A stretch of DNA of 64,000 nt from positions 1,166,001 to 1,230,000 of the forward strand of contig NZ_CP054861.1 of the NCBI RefSeq assembly GCF_013459645.1. Reading direction: 5' to 3'. This document shows, piece by piece, positions 53,388-62,557 of the stretch (positions within the stretch are counted from its first letter, which is position 1; the number at the start of each line of letters is the position of its first letter). The position numbers and the translations under genes were made by a program. The notes below the pieces were generated by a model, which saw only the letters and a list, made by a program, of their open reading frames with translations, had not been told where the DNA came from and ran no database searches. This DNA is from Martelella sp. NC20. Lineage in GTDB: Bacteria; Pseudomonadota; Alphaproteobacteria; Rhizobiales; Rhizobiaceae.

Positions 53388-54341
53388 TCAGCCGTGTTCG
53401 GTCGCGAGCGCCTCGGCGGCCTCCTTCAGGGCCTGGCGGAAGGCTCTGACGGAGGCCATGGTCTCATGCTCGGCCAGCGTCACGAACCCGACCTGGATCT
53501 GCGGCAGCGCGAAACCGGGAATGTCGAGCGCGACCACCTCTCCGCCGGCGATCCGGGTTTCGAGCATGAAACGGGGGGTGAGCGTCAGCACCTGCATTTC
53601 GCGGGTGAGGGTGATCAACGAGCCGGGACCGGCGTTCAGTTCCATCATCGGCTGCCGCAGGGCGACGCCGTGGTTGCGCAATTCCTTCTCGAGAGCGATG
53701 CGGTTGTTGCTGTCTTCCAGCGGCAGCAGCCAGGCCCAGTCGGCCAGTTCGGCGACATCGATATCGGCTCGCCCCGCCAGCGGGTGGCTCCTGGAGCAGG
53801 CAAGCACCAGGTCGGTGCGCGCCAGCGGGTCGTGACGCAGCACCGGCATCACCTTTTTCGGGATATGATCCCAGTCGATCCGCCCGACATAGCAGTCGAG
53901 CTGACCGTCCCACAGATTGCGCAACAGGTCGCCGACCACGCCGGTGGAAATGCGGTAGCGGACCGTGCCGTTTTCGGCGTCGAGCGCGCGCAGCGCCATC
54001 GGCAGCAGGTTGAAGATCAGCGCCGGATTGGTGCCGATCCTGAGGGTCGGAGACTGGCTGGTCTTCAACTCGGCCAGGAGCTGGTCGAATGACGAAAGCC
54101 CCGAACGGGCGCGCTCCAGCGCGACATGGCCGGCCGGCGTCAGCTCGACGCCGCGCACCGAGCGCGCCACCAGTTCGATGCCGAAGGCATATTCGAGGTC
54201 CTTGACCATCTGCGAAACGGCGGGCTGGGTCCGGTTGAGGGCCTGGCCGACGGCGCGCAGCGAGCGATGCTCGTCGATCAGTTCGAGGATGCGCAGATGC
54301 CTGAGACGCAGGCCATCAAGACGGTTTGGTGTTCTGGCCAT
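53388..54341 (-). CDS. LysR-family transcriptional regulator
   Basis: 317 residues. N-terminal HTH (about 8-65: LRHLRILELIDEHRSLRAVGQALNRTQPAVSQMVKDLE) and a C-terminal substrate-binding domain. Divergent from the tctBAC-catabolic operon, with a T-N11-A palindrome (54340) over its own start, the usual LysR design in which the regulator represses itself and activates the divergent operon when a pathway intermediate binds. This places it as regulator of the 54-62 kb operon. Confidence 0.9.
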   Translation of the reverse strand: MARTPNRLDGLRLRHLRILELIDEHRSLRAVGQALNRTQPAVSQMVKDLEYAFGIELVARSVRGVELTPAGHVALERARSGLSSFDQLLAELKTSQSPTLRIGTNPALIFNLLPMALRALDAENGTVRYRISTGVVGDLLRNLWDGQLDCYVGRIDWDHIPKKVMPVLRHDPLARTDLVLACSRSHPLAGRADIDVAELADWAWLLPLEDSNNRIALEKELRNHGVALRQPMMELNAGPGSLITLTREMQVLTLTPRFMLETRIAGGEVVALDIPGFALPQIQVGFVTLAEHETMASVRAFRQALKEAAEALATEHG

Positions 54342-54354
54342 AAGAATACCTTAT
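54340..54354. promoter_or_regulatory. LysR-type binding site (T-N11-A palindrome)
   Basis: ATAAGAATACCTTAT: perfect 5-bp arms ATAAG/CTTAT with T-N11-A spacing. It overlaps the LysR start codon and lies about 110 bp before tctB. A second GC-rich dyad, TCGCC-N5-GGCGA at 54385-54399, may be the activation site. Confidence 0.6.
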
Positions 54355-54464
54355 CACATTGAAGAAAGTTTCGACTATTTCTTTTCGCCTTATGGGCGAT
54401 AGTGCAACCGAGGAGAGTGATGGCCCGGCTTTTGCCGCGGGAACATCGCTATATGGGAGGTGAA

Positions 54465-54911
54465 ATGAGACGCGCCAACATTGTTTCGGGCGTTGTTCTG
54501 GTCCTGTTGGGCCTGTTTGCGCTTGCCGTCATCATTCCGAACGGGATCGGGCGCGGGCCGGACGGCATGATGTCGCCCAGCCTCGTGCCGAACATGATGA
54601 TGGGCGTCGTGGTCGTGCTGTCGGCCTTTCTGGTGTTTTCCAATCTGCGCGCCAAGCCATCGCCGGACGATGACGAATTGCCGATCGCGCGCGGCGAATT
54701 GCTGGCGCTCACCAGGATCGGCGCCATCTTCCTGATCTCGATTGCGCTTTTCCTGCTTCTGTCCCCGCTTGCCGGCGGCGTCTTTCTGGTCGCCGCAAGC
54801 CTGCTGCTCCTCGGTGAGCGGCGGCCGCTGGTGATCATCGGCATGACGGCCGGGCTGCTGATTGCGGTCTGGCTCCTGTTTTACAAGGTACTCGGGACGG
54901 GCATTCTATGA
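54465..54911 (+). CDS. tctB: Tripartite tricarboxylate transporter small membrane subunit (TctB)
   Basis: 148 residues with four membrane segments (ANIVSGVVLVLLGLFALAVI, LVPNMMMGVVVVLSAFLVFS, RIGAIFLISIALFLLLSPLAGG, IIGMTAGLLIAVWLLFY). Poorly conserved in sequence but typical of TctB in position before tctA. The start at 54465 has GGGAGGT upstream. The stop overlaps the tctA start (ATGA). Together with TctA and TctC it forms a sodium- or proton-driven uptake system. Confidence 0.88.
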   Translation: MRRANIVSGVVLVLLGLFALAVIIPNGIGRGPDGMMSPSLVPNMMMGVVVVLSAFLVFSNLRAKPSPDDDELPIARGELLALTRIGAIFLISIALFLLLSPLAGGVFLVAASLLLLGERRPLVIIGMTAGLLIAVWLLFYKVLGTGIL

Positions 54912-56485
54912 ACTATCTGCTTCTGGGTTTTCAGGATGTGCTGCACCCGGCTACGCTGATCTGGGTGGCGCTCGGCGTGTTCATCGGCTATGTCGTGGGC
55001 GCTCTGCCGGGGCTTGGCAAGGGCACCGGCGTGGCCGTCGCCATTCCGCTCACCTTCTACCTCTCGCCGCCGGCGGCCATCGGCATGCTGATCGGCATCG
55101 CCAAGGGCAGCGGGGCCGGAAGCGCGGTCTCCGCCATCCTTCTCAACACGCCGGGCGAACCGTCCTCGGCGCCGACCGCGCTTGACGGCTATCCGCTGGC
55201 GCGTCAGGGAAAGGCGCAGAAGGCGCTGAAGATGGGGCTGTTCGCCTCGGTGATCGGCGATTTCATCTCGACGGTCATTCTGATCCTGCTGGCCGCACCC
55301 CTGGCGCGTTATGCGCTGTTGATCGGACCGGTCGAGCTCTGCACGATCCTTCTGTTTTCGCTCACCTTCATCGGCGGACTTTCCGGCACCTCGATGACCA
55401 AGGGGCTGATCGCCGGCGCGCTCGGCATCTTCTTCGCGACGATCGGGTTCGAGACCGAGACCTTCGTGCCGCGCATGAGCTTCGGGCTGCTGGAGCTCGA
55501 TGACGGCATCAAGCTGGTGCCGATGGCGATCGGCATGCTGGCGGTCGCTGAAATGGCGGTGCAGGCGGGCAACATCAAGACGCTCGATTCCGCGACCGGC
55601 CACATCCGCGACAGCGACAGGCGCGAGGACCGCGTGATCCTGTGGTCGGAGTGGCGCCGCTGTCTTCCGGTGATCGCGCGCGGAACGCTGATCGGCTCGG
55701 TCGTCGGCATCCTGCCGGGCCTCGGCGCCAGCGTCGGCTCGTTCCTGTCCTATGGCGCCACCCGCAAGGCCTCCAAGACGCCGGAAAAATTCGGCAAGGG
55801 CATGATCGAGGGCGTGGCGGCGGCCGAAAGCGCGGACAACGCGGTCGTGCCCGCAAGTCTGATCCCGCTTTTCGCGCTCGGCATTCCCGGCAGCGTCATC
55901 GCCGCGATCCTGATTGCCGCCTTCATCCTGCATGGGCTGACCCCCGGTCCGCTGATGTTCAAGCAGCAGCCGCGGCTGGTCGCCGACGTCTATGCCGCGA
56001 TGCTGTGCGCCAGCGTGATCATGCTGGCGATCGGCTATCTCGGCCAGCGGGTGTTCGCCCAGATCATCAAGGCGCCGATGCGGCTGATCATTCCGGGCGT
56101 CCTGCTGTTGTGCAGCATCGGCGCCTATATGGAAACCGGCAGCATCTTCTCGATCTATGTGATGCTGGCCTTCGCGCTGGTCGGGTTTTTCGCGCGCAAG
56201 CTCGATTTTTCCTTCGTCACGTTTCTGATCGGCTTCGTCATCGGTCCCAATCTTGAGCTGAGCTTCCGCCAGTCGCTGCAATTGCTCGATCACAACGCGC
56301 TCAATCTGGCGAAGCACCCGATCGCGCTCGTTTTCCTGATCCTGACCGTGGTCGTCACCTGGTGGATCGGCCATGGCAGCAAGATGGCGACATCGGTCGT
56401 CAGGCACGATGCGCATGATTTTTCCGGCCCGGAAGGCCCGGACGATACTGAATTTCACGCAATCAAAAGGGAGGATGAGCGATGA
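54908..56485 (+). CDS. tctA: Tripartite tricarboxylate transporter large permease (TctA)
   Basis: 525 residues, about 12 membrane segments. VGALPGLGKGTGVAVAIPLTFYL near the start and GILPGLGASVGSFLSYGATRKASK with the second repeat are the two conserved TctA motifs; ESADNAVVPASLIPLFALGIPGS follows. It is the transport channel. Coupled to both neighbours by ATGA overlaps. Confidence 0.95.
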   Translation: MNYLLLGFQDVLHPATLIWVALGVFIGYVVGALPGLGKGTGVAVAIPLTFYLSPPAAIGMLIGIAKGSGAGSAVSAILLNTPGEPSSAPTALDGYPLARQGKAQKALKMGLFASVIGDFISTVILILLAAPLARYALLIGPVELCTILLFSLTFIGGLSGTSMTKGLIAGALGIFFATIGFETETFVPRMSFGLLELDDGIKLVPMAIGMLAVAEMAVQAGNIKTLDSATGHIRDSDRREDRVILWSEWRRCLPVIARGTLIGSVVGILPGLGASVGSFLSYGATRKASKTPEKFGKGMIEGVAAAESADNAVVPASLIPLFALGIPGSVIAAILIAAFILHGLTPGPLMFKQQPRLVADVYAAMLCASVIMLAIGYLGQRVFAQIIKAPMRLIIPGVLLLCSIGAYMETGSIFSIYVMLAFALVGFFARKLDFSFVTFLIGFVIGPNLELSFRQSLQLLDHNALNLAKHPIALVFLILTVVVTWWIGHGSKMATSVVRHDAHDFSGPEGPDDTEFHAIKREDER

Positions 56486-57450
56486 AATCGATTACCAAAC
56501 GGGGCCTTCTCGGCCTTTTCGGCGGCGCGGCCATCGGCCTTGCCAGCCTTTCGGGGGCGGCTTTTGCGGACGATGCCTATCCCGACAGGCCGATTACCAT
56601 GCTGGTGGGTTACGGCGCCGGCGGCCAGACCGATCTGGTCGCCCGTGCCGCCGCCCAGGTCATGTCCAACCACCTTGGCCAGCCGATCAATATCGCCAAC
56701 AAGCCGGGCGCCGGCGGCGCGGTCGCCGCGCGCGAACTGGCGAAGGCCAAGCCCGACGGCTATACCATGCTGTTCCAGTCGAACTCGGTGGTCAATACCT
56801 CTCCGTTCATCATGGAGGGCGTCAACTACACGCCGGATGATTTCGAATATGCCGGCATGATCACCACCTATCAGCTCGGCATGGCCACCCAGAAGGACAG
56901 CCCGTTCAACACTATGTCCGAATATGTGGCATGGGCGAAGGAAAACCCGGGTTCCAGCTATGGCGCGCTCAGCCCCGAAGCCCGGCTCTACATCGGAGCG
57001 CTGATCAGGGACAATGATCTCGACATCAACATCGTGCCGCTGCAGAGCGGCAGCGAGATGATCAATGCGCTGCTCGGCAATCAGGTGGCGCTGGCGTTCT
57101 CCGGCGGCCTTCATTATCGCTACCCGGACGAACTGAAGTCGATCTCGGCGCTTACCACCTTCCGCCATCCCTCCGCGCCGGACGTTCTGACGATCGCGGA
57201 GGAGGGCTATCCGATGGCGATGGATTCGCGCACCACGCTGTTCCTGCCCAAGGGCACGCCGCGCGCAATCCTCGACCGTCTCGCCGAAGCGCTTGCAGGC
57301 GCCGAAACCGATGAGGGCTTCAAGAAGATCACGGCGGCGGCCGACATCCCGATCCAGTACTACGATGTCGATGAGTCCTACGCCGAAATGCGGGAGTCCT
57401 ACGCGAACAACAAGGCGATCATTGAAAGCGCCGCGAAGGCGGCGCAATAG
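56482..57450 (+). CDS. tctC: Tripartite tricarboxylate transporter substrate-binding protein (TctC/Bug family)
   Basis: 322 residues. Signal peptide KSITKRGLLGLFGGAAIGLASLSGAAFA with cleavage before DDAYPDRPITMLVGYGAGGQTD, the conserved Bug-family entry, and ANKPGAGGAVAARELAKAKPDGYTM. It delivers a carboxylated solute to TctAB in the periplasm. The substrate is unknown; a pentonate or related sugar acid would fit the downstream enzymes but is not proven. Confidence 0.93.
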   Translation: MKSITKRGLLGLFGGAAIGLASLSGAAFADDAYPDRPITMLVGYGAGGQTDLVARAAAQVMSNHLGQPINIANKPGAGGAVAARELAKAKPDGYTMLFQSNSVVNTSPFIMEGVNYTPDDFEYAGMITTYQLGMATQKDSPFNTMSEYVAWAKENPGSSYGALSPEARLYIGALIRDNDLDINIVPLQSGSEMINALLGNQVALAFSGGLHYRYPDELKSISALTTFRHPSAPDVLTIAEEGYPMAMDSRTTLFLPKGTPRAILDRLAEALAGAETDEGFKKITAAADIPIQYYDVDESYAEMRESYANNKAIIESAAKAAQ

Positions 57451-57553
57451 AGCTAAGCCGGACGACTGCGAACTGCGTCGGCAGGCCCGTCCCCGAAGAA
57501 AACGCGTCGCGCATCAGCGCGCGGCGCACTTTTACCAAGACTGGAAAGCCAAT

Positions 57554-58756
57554 ATGTTTCAGCCACTCAAGGGCGTCAGGGTGATCGATCTGAGCCAGGT
57601 TCTGGCCGGGCCCTATGCCACCTATCAACTGGCCCTGATGGGCGCCGACGTGATCAAGATCGAAAAGCCCGGCGAGGGCGACTGGACCCGCCTTGGCGGC
57701 CTGCTGCCGAAGCTTACCGCCCGGCGCATGGCATCGAGCTACCTGACCCAGAACGCCGCCAAGAAATCCGTGACGATCGATCTGAAAAGCCCGAAGGGCC
57801 TTGAGGTCGCGAAAAAGCTGATCGCCGGCGCCGATGTCTTCGTCGAGAATTTCAAGCCCGGCGTCGCCGAGCGGCTCGGGCTCGGCTTCGAGACGGTGAA
57901 GGCCATCAAGCCCGACATCGTCTATTGTTCGATCTCCGCCTATGGCCAGAACGGGCCGTGGAGCGGCCGGCCGGCCTATGATCATGTCATTCAGGGCATG
58001 TGCGGCATCATGCTGACCACCGGAAAACCCGGCGACGGCCCGACCAAGGTCGGCGCGCCCTATATCGACTTCGCCACCGGCATGAACGCCGCGCAGGCGA
58101 TCATGGCCGGGCTGCTGGAAGTCGGCCGCACCGGCAAGGCCGTTGAGGTCGACGTCGCCATGCTCGATACCGCGCTGATGCTGATGGCCTCGCTGATGAC
58201 CCAGCATATGACCGCCGGCTGGAAACCGAGCCAGAGCGGCAACGAGGCCTGGAGCGCCAGCCCCTCCTCGGGCGCTTTCGAAACCAGGGATGGCGTGCTG
58301 ATGCTTGCCGCCAACAACGCGCCGCAGTTCAGGAAGCTCTGCGGCGCGATCGGCCGCGACGACATCCTCGCCGATGACCGCTGGAACACCCCGGCGGCCA
58401 TCATGGAAAACCGGGCCGCGCTGCGTGAAACGCTGAATGCCACCTTCCTCACCCGCACGGCGGATGAATGGGAGGCTTTGCTGGCTAAGGTCGATGTTCC
58501 CGCCGCCAGGGTGCGCAGCCTCGACGAGACCCTTTCGGAAGCGCATATTGCCGAGCGCGGCCTGCTCTCCGAATTCCGGATCGAAGGCCATGACGGGCCG
58601 ATCCATGTGCCCTCGATGAGTTTCCGCGCCAATGGCGAGGCGGTGACCGCGCAGTCGCCGCCGCCGGAACTCGGCGCCGATACCACAAGCGTGCTACAGG
58701 GAATCGGACTGTCGGACGGCGAGATCGCCGAATTGCGCAGCGCCGGCGTGATCTGA
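57554..58756 (+). CDS. CaiB/BaiF (family III) CoA-transferase
   Basis: 400 residues. LKGVRVIDLSQVLAGPYATYQLALMGADVIKIEKPGEGD is the family entry; the catalytic Asp is expected in the DFATGMNAAQAIMAG helix region (IDFATGM), and AYGQNGPWSGRPAYDHVIQGMCG is also conserved. Such enzymes transfer CoA between organic acids such as carnitine, formate or succinate. Placed between the transporter and hydrolase genes, it may activate or deactivate an acid imported by TctABC. The start at 57554 is the first one opening with the family motif. Confidence 0.93.
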   Translation: MFQPLKGVRVIDLSQVLAGPYATYQLALMGADVIKIEKPGEGDWTRLGGLLPKLTARRMASSYLTQNAAKKSVTIDLKSPKGLEVAKKLIAGADVFVENFKPGVAERLGLGFETVKAIKPDIVYCSISAYGQNGPWSGRPAYDHVIQGMCGIMLTTGKPGDGPTKVGAPYIDFATGMNAAQAIMAGLLEVGRTGKAVEVDVAMLDTALMLMASLMTQHMTAGWKPSQSGNEAWSASPSSGAFETRDGVLMLAANNAPQFRKLCGAIGRDDILADDRWNTPAAIMENRAALRETLNATFLTRTADEWEALLAKVDVPAARVRSLDETLSEAHIAERGLLSEFRIEGHDGPIHVPSMSFRANGEAVTAQSPPPELGADTTSVLQGIGLSDGEIAELRSAGVI

Positions 58757-58797
58757 GGAAAACCCGCAGTGATCTGAAGGAAAGCGGAGGAAAGACG

Positions 58798-59748
58798 ATG
58801 GATGCTATCGGTTGGCCGGGCGAACCCGGCGCTGTCAGGACCGTCCGGATCGACGTTGCAGACGGGGACGCGACATTGCCGCTCGTCTGCCGCTTTCCGG
58901 CTGGCGGGCAGGCGAAGGGCTCCGTCGTCTTCTGTCACGGACTTGGCGGCAACGGCGAGGACCATGTGGAACTCTCGGCGTTTCTCGCCGGCCACGGCTA
59001 TCTCGTCATCCATCCGACCTTTGCCGATGGCGCGGCTGCGGTTGCGGCTGCCGCACACGAACTCGGCTTTGCGCCCGACGCGCCGGAGGTTTCAAGGTGG
59101 ATCCTGGTTCCGGCGTTGAGGGATCGGCTTTTCGAAGTCCTGCATACGCCGTTCTATTGGCTGGACCGGATCCGGATCGTCACCGCCGTCATGGACAATC
59201 TCCCGTCGATAAAGGCGGAAACGATTGGCGCATCGGCCGGGTCCCTGCCGACGGCGATCGCCGGCCATTCCTTCGGCGCCTATGCCTCGCAACTTCTGTC
59301 CGGCGCCGAGATCGACGTCCCGGGCGAGTGCGCGCGCAGCTTCCACGACCGGCGGTTTGCGGCCGCTGTGCTGTTGAGCCCCCAGGGTCGCGGCCAGCAG
59401 GGCCTGCGCGAGGGGTCCTGGGACGCGATCGAAGGTCCGATGCTGACTGTGACCGGGACCCGCGACGGCGGCGCCAAGGGGCAGGACTGGCGCTGGAAGA
59501 CCGAGCCGTTTCACCACGCGCCGGCAGGTGACAAATATCTCGCCGTGCTGGATGAGGCCGATCATTTTCTCGGCGGCATGACCCGCAACGACCCGACGCC
59601 CGGCAATCCCGCCCAGCGTGAAGCCGTCTCCATGCTCACGCTCGCCTTCCTCGACGCCTGTCTGGTGAATGACCGGCAAGCGCGTGCATGGCTGACGGCG
59701 CTGGAGGATCACGTCGCCGGCTGGCCGGCGCAGATCAGTCGGAAGTAG
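58798..59748 (+). CDS. Alpha/beta-hydrolase (dienelactone-hydrolase-like)
   Basis: 316 residues. Oxyanion region VVFCHGLGGNGED, nucleophile elbow GHSFGAYA with S158, and C-terminal EADHFLGGM carrying the catalytic His. Acid residue probably in TGTRDGG. It resembles predicted dienelactone hydrolases, so it could open a sugar lactone or cleave an ester or thioester of the pathway. No signal peptide. It starts 41 bp after the CoA-transferase. Confidence 0.85.
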   Translation: MDAIGWPGEPGAVRTVRIDVADGDATLPLVCRFPAGGQAKGSVVFCHGLGGNGEDHVELSAFLAGHGYLVIHPTFADGAAAVAAAAHELGFAPDAPEVSRWILVPALRDRLFEVLHTPFYWLDRIRIVTAVMDNLPSIKAETIGASAGSLPTAIAGHSFGAYASQLLSGAEIDVPGECARSFHDRRFAAAVLLSPQGRGQQGLREGSWDAIEGPMLTVTGTRDGGAKGQDWRWKTEPFHHAPAGDKYLAVLDEADHFLGGMTRNDPTPGNPAQREAVSMLTLAFLDACLVNDRQARAWLTALEDHVAGWPAQISRK

Positions 59749-59852
59749 CATTTTCGGGCATCAGGCGAGGCGCTGCCGCGCCCGCCGTGGAGAATGCTTG
59801 CGTCGAACGCCATTTTGCGCATGCTTGCAGGCCAATCACGAGGGAGGCAGGC

Positions 59853-60995
59853 ATGAGCATCATCGACGACCCCACCGGCGCCTATATCGGACGCGTCTGG
59901 CTTGCAGAGGCTGAGGGTCCCGCGATCGTGACGCTGCGCGATGGCGCGCTCTTCGATATCACCGACAAGGCGGCGCCGCTGGTGCGCGATGTCTGCGAAA
60001 TGGCGGATCCCGTCGCCTATGTCCGCAACGCCGAAGGCCGGTCTCTCGGTCCGCTCGATGAGATTGCGGCGGTGCGGCCGGGCGACAGCGCGCGGACACA
60101 TCTGCTGAGCCCGTGCGACCTGCAGGCGATCAAGGCCTGCGGCGTCACCTTCGCGCGCTCCATGGTCGAGCGCGTGATCGAGGAAAAGGCCGCCGGCGAT
60201 CCCAAAAAGGCGGAAGCCATTCGCGCCCGCATCGGCGAGACGATCGGCGACAGCCTCAGGAACCTCGAAGCGGGCTCGGCGGCGGCGGCGCGGGTCAAGG
60301 AGGCGTTGATCGGGGAGGGGCTCTGGAGCCAGTATCTCGAGGTCGGCATCGGCCCGGACGCGGAGGTGTTCTCCAAGGCGCAGGTTCTGTCTTCGGTCGG
60401 CCCCGGCGCGGATGTCGGGCTTCATCCGATTTCGAAATGGAACAATCCGGAGCCCGAGATTGTTGTCGCTGTATCTTCGGCCGGCCGCATCGTCGGCGCC
60501 ACGCTCGGCAACGACGTCAATCTGCGTGACGTCGAGGGACGCTCGGCGCTGCTGCTTGGCAAGGCGAAAGACAATAATGCGTCCGCGGCGATCGGGCCGA
60601 TGATCCGGCTTTTCGACGCGCGTTTCACGCTCGATGACGTGCGGCGCGCGGAACTGACGCTGACGGTTGAAGGCGAGGACGGCTACACCATGACGGGACA
60701 CTCCTCGATGTCGGAGATCAGCCGCGATCCGGAGATGCTCGTCCGCCAGACCATCGGTCGTCATCATCAGTATCCCGACGGCCTCATGCTTTACCTCGGA
60801 ACCCTGTTCGCGCCCACCGAGGATCGTGATGTGAAGGGCGAGGGCTTCACCCACAAGACCGGCGACAGGGTTGCGATCGCGGCTCCGGGGCTTGGCCGGC
60901 TCGACAACACCGTTCGTCTCTCGACCGAATGCACGCCGTGGAGCTTCGGCATCCGCGCGCTGATGGCAAATCTCGCTGAACGCGAACTGATCTGA
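59853..60995 (+). CDS. XylX-like 2-keto-3-deoxy-sugar-acid dehydratase (FAH family)
   Basis: 380 residues. Fumarylacetoacetate-hydrolase family. Blocks such as CDLQAIKACGVTFARSMVER, IGEGLWSQYLEVGIGPDAEVF, NPEPEIVV, GNDVNLRDVEGRSALLLGKA and PWSFGIRALMANLAER match Caulobacter XylX, which dehydrates 2-keto-3-deoxy-D-xylonate to alpha-ketoglutarate semialdehyde. The metal ligands of FAH enzymes are visible in the E-x-E (EPEIV) and D (GNDVN) motifs. The next gene encodes the matching semialdehyde dehydrogenase. The start at 59853 has GGGAGG upstream. Confidence 0.88.
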   Translation: MSIIDDPTGAYIGRVWLAEAEGPAIVTLRDGALFDITDKAAPLVRDVCEMADPVAYVRNAEGRSLGPLDEIAAVRPGDSARTHLLSPCDLQAIKACGVTFARSMVERVIEEKAAGDPKKAEAIRARIGETIGDSLRNLEAGSAAAARVKEALIGEGLWSQYLEVGIGPDAEVFSKAQVLSSVGPGADVGLHPISKWNNPEPEIVVAVSSAGRIVGATLGNDVNLRDVEGRSALLLGKAKDNNASAAIGPMIRLFDARFTLDDVRRAELTLTVEGEDGYTMTGHSSMSEISRDPEMLVRQTIGRHHQYPDGLMLYLGTLFAPTEDRDVKGEGFTHKTGDRVAIAAPGLGRLDNTVRLSTECTPWSFGIRALMANLAERELI

Positions 60996-61010
60996 ATGGA
61001 GAAGACACCG

Positions 61011-62531
61011 ATGACGTTCGAACCACATGGCAGGCATCTGATCGGCGGCGACTGGAAGGAAGCCGCCCGGCGTTTCACGTCACGGCCGGTGACGGGAAAG
61101 CCGATCGACTATTACGAGGCCGAGGAGGGGTTGGTGGACGAGGCGGCCAAGGCCGCCGAGGCCGCGTTCTGGGATTATGGCTATACCTCCCGAAAGACCC
61201 GCGCCGAATTCCTGAACAAGATCGCCGACGAGATCGAAAAACGCGGTCATGACATCACCCTGATCGGCGCGGCGGAAACCGGCCTGCCGGAAGCGCGGCT
61301 CGAAGGCGAGCGTGGGCGCACGACCGGCCAGCTCAGAATGTTCGCGCGTCACATCATGGACGGCGACTATCTCGACCGCAGGCATGACGCGGCCAATCCG
61401 GAGGCAACGCCGCCTTCGCCGGATCTGAAGCTCATCCAGCGCCCGATCGGCCCGGTGGCGGTGTTCGGCGCCTCCAATTTCCCGCTTGCCTTTTCGACGG
61501 CCGGCGGAGACACCGCATCGGCCCTTGCCGCCGGTTGCCCGGTGGTCGTCAAGAGTCATCCGGCCCATCCCGGCACCGGCGAGATCGTGGCCGAGGCGAT
61601 TGCCGCGGCGGCGGAAAAATGCGGCATTCATCCGGGCGTGTTCTCCCTGCTGCAGGGCGCCTCGCATGAAGCCGGCGCGATGCTCGTGACCCATCCGCTG
61701 ATCAAGGCGGTCGGCTTCACCGGTTCGCTTGCCGGCGGGCGGGCGCTGTTCGACCTTTGCGCCCGTCGCGATGAACCGATCCCGTTCTTCGGCGAGCTTG
61801 GCTCGGTCAATCCCAACTTCCTGTTGCCGGATGCGGTTGCCAATCGCGGTTCCGACATCGCCAGGGCCTGGGCTGCATCGCTGACCATGGGCGTTGGCCA
61901 GTTCTGCACCAATCCGGGCCTGATGGTGACGCTGTCGGGCCCCGAGGCCGATCGGTTCGCCGACGAGGCGACAGCGGAACTGGCGCGGATCGGCGCGGCC
62001 ACGATGCTGACCGAGGGGATCGCAGAGGCTTTCCGCAAGGGCAGCGCCGCGATTGCCGATGCAAGCGGCGTGGAAACGCTGATCAAGGCGGAGGCGAATG
62101 ACCGCAAGGCGGCGCCGGCGCTCTACAAGGTCTCCGCCGCGGCATTCCTCGAAAATCCGTCGCTCGCCCATGAAGTGTTCGGCCCGCTCGGCGTCATTGT
62201 CATGGCGTCCAATGCCCAGGAAATGCGCGCGGTTGCCGAGCGGCTGGAGGGTCAGCTCACCTGTACCCTGCATATGGATCAAGACGATGCCGAGTTCGCC
62301 CGCTCGCTGATCCCGGTGCTGGAACGCAAGGCCGGCCGACTGCTCGCCAACGGTTTTTCAACCGGGGTCGCGGTCAGCGACGCCATGGTCCATGGCGGCC
62401 CCTATCCGGCGACCACCAATTTCGGAGGAACCTCGGTCGGCACCATGGCGATACGGCGTTTCCTGCGCCCGGTCTGCTATCAGAACATGCCGGCGGCGCT
62501 GTTGCCGGAGGATTTGAGGCACATCGGATAG
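61011..62531 (+). CDS. Alpha-ketoglutaric semialdehyde (2,5-dioxopentanoate) dehydrogenase
   Basis: 506 residues. ALDH family in the KGSADH branch: FGASNFPLAFSTAGGDTASALAAGCPVVVK, FTGSLAGGRALFDL, catalytic Glu in FFGELGSVNPNF and Cys in GVGQFCTNPGL, all typical of 2,5-dioxovalerate dehydrogenase. It makes 2-oxoglutarate from the semialdehyde left by the preceding dehydratase, feeding the TCA cycle. The start at 61011 has GGAGAAG upstream; an ATG at 60996 directly after the previous stop is an alternative. Confidence 0.93.
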   Translation: MTFEPHGRHLIGGDWKEAARRFTSRPVTGKPIDYYEAEEGLVDEAAKAAEAAFWDYGYTSRKTRAEFLNKIADEIEKRGHDITLIGAAETGLPEARLEGERGRTTGQLRMFARHIMDGDYLDRRHDAANPEATPPSPDLKLIQRPIGPVAVFGASNFPLAFSTAGGDTASALAAGCPVVVKSHPAHPGTGEIVAEAIAAAAEKCGIHPGVFSLLQGASHEAGAMLVTHPLIKAVGFTGSLAGGRALFDLCARRDEPIPFFGELGSVNPNFLLPDAVANRGSDIARAWAASLTMGVGQFCTNPGLMVTLSGPEADRFADEATAELARIGAATMLTEGIAEAFRKGSAAIADASGVETLIKAEANDRKAAPALYKVSAAAFLENPSLAHEVFGPLGVIVMASNAQEMRAVAERLEGQLTCTLHMDQDDAEFARSLIPVLERKAGRLLANGFSTGVAVSDAMVHGGPYPATTNFGGTSVGTMAIRRFLRPVCYQNMPAALLPEDLRHIG

Positions 62532-62557
62532 GGCAGGTCCGGCAAGCAGCGGCCGGA

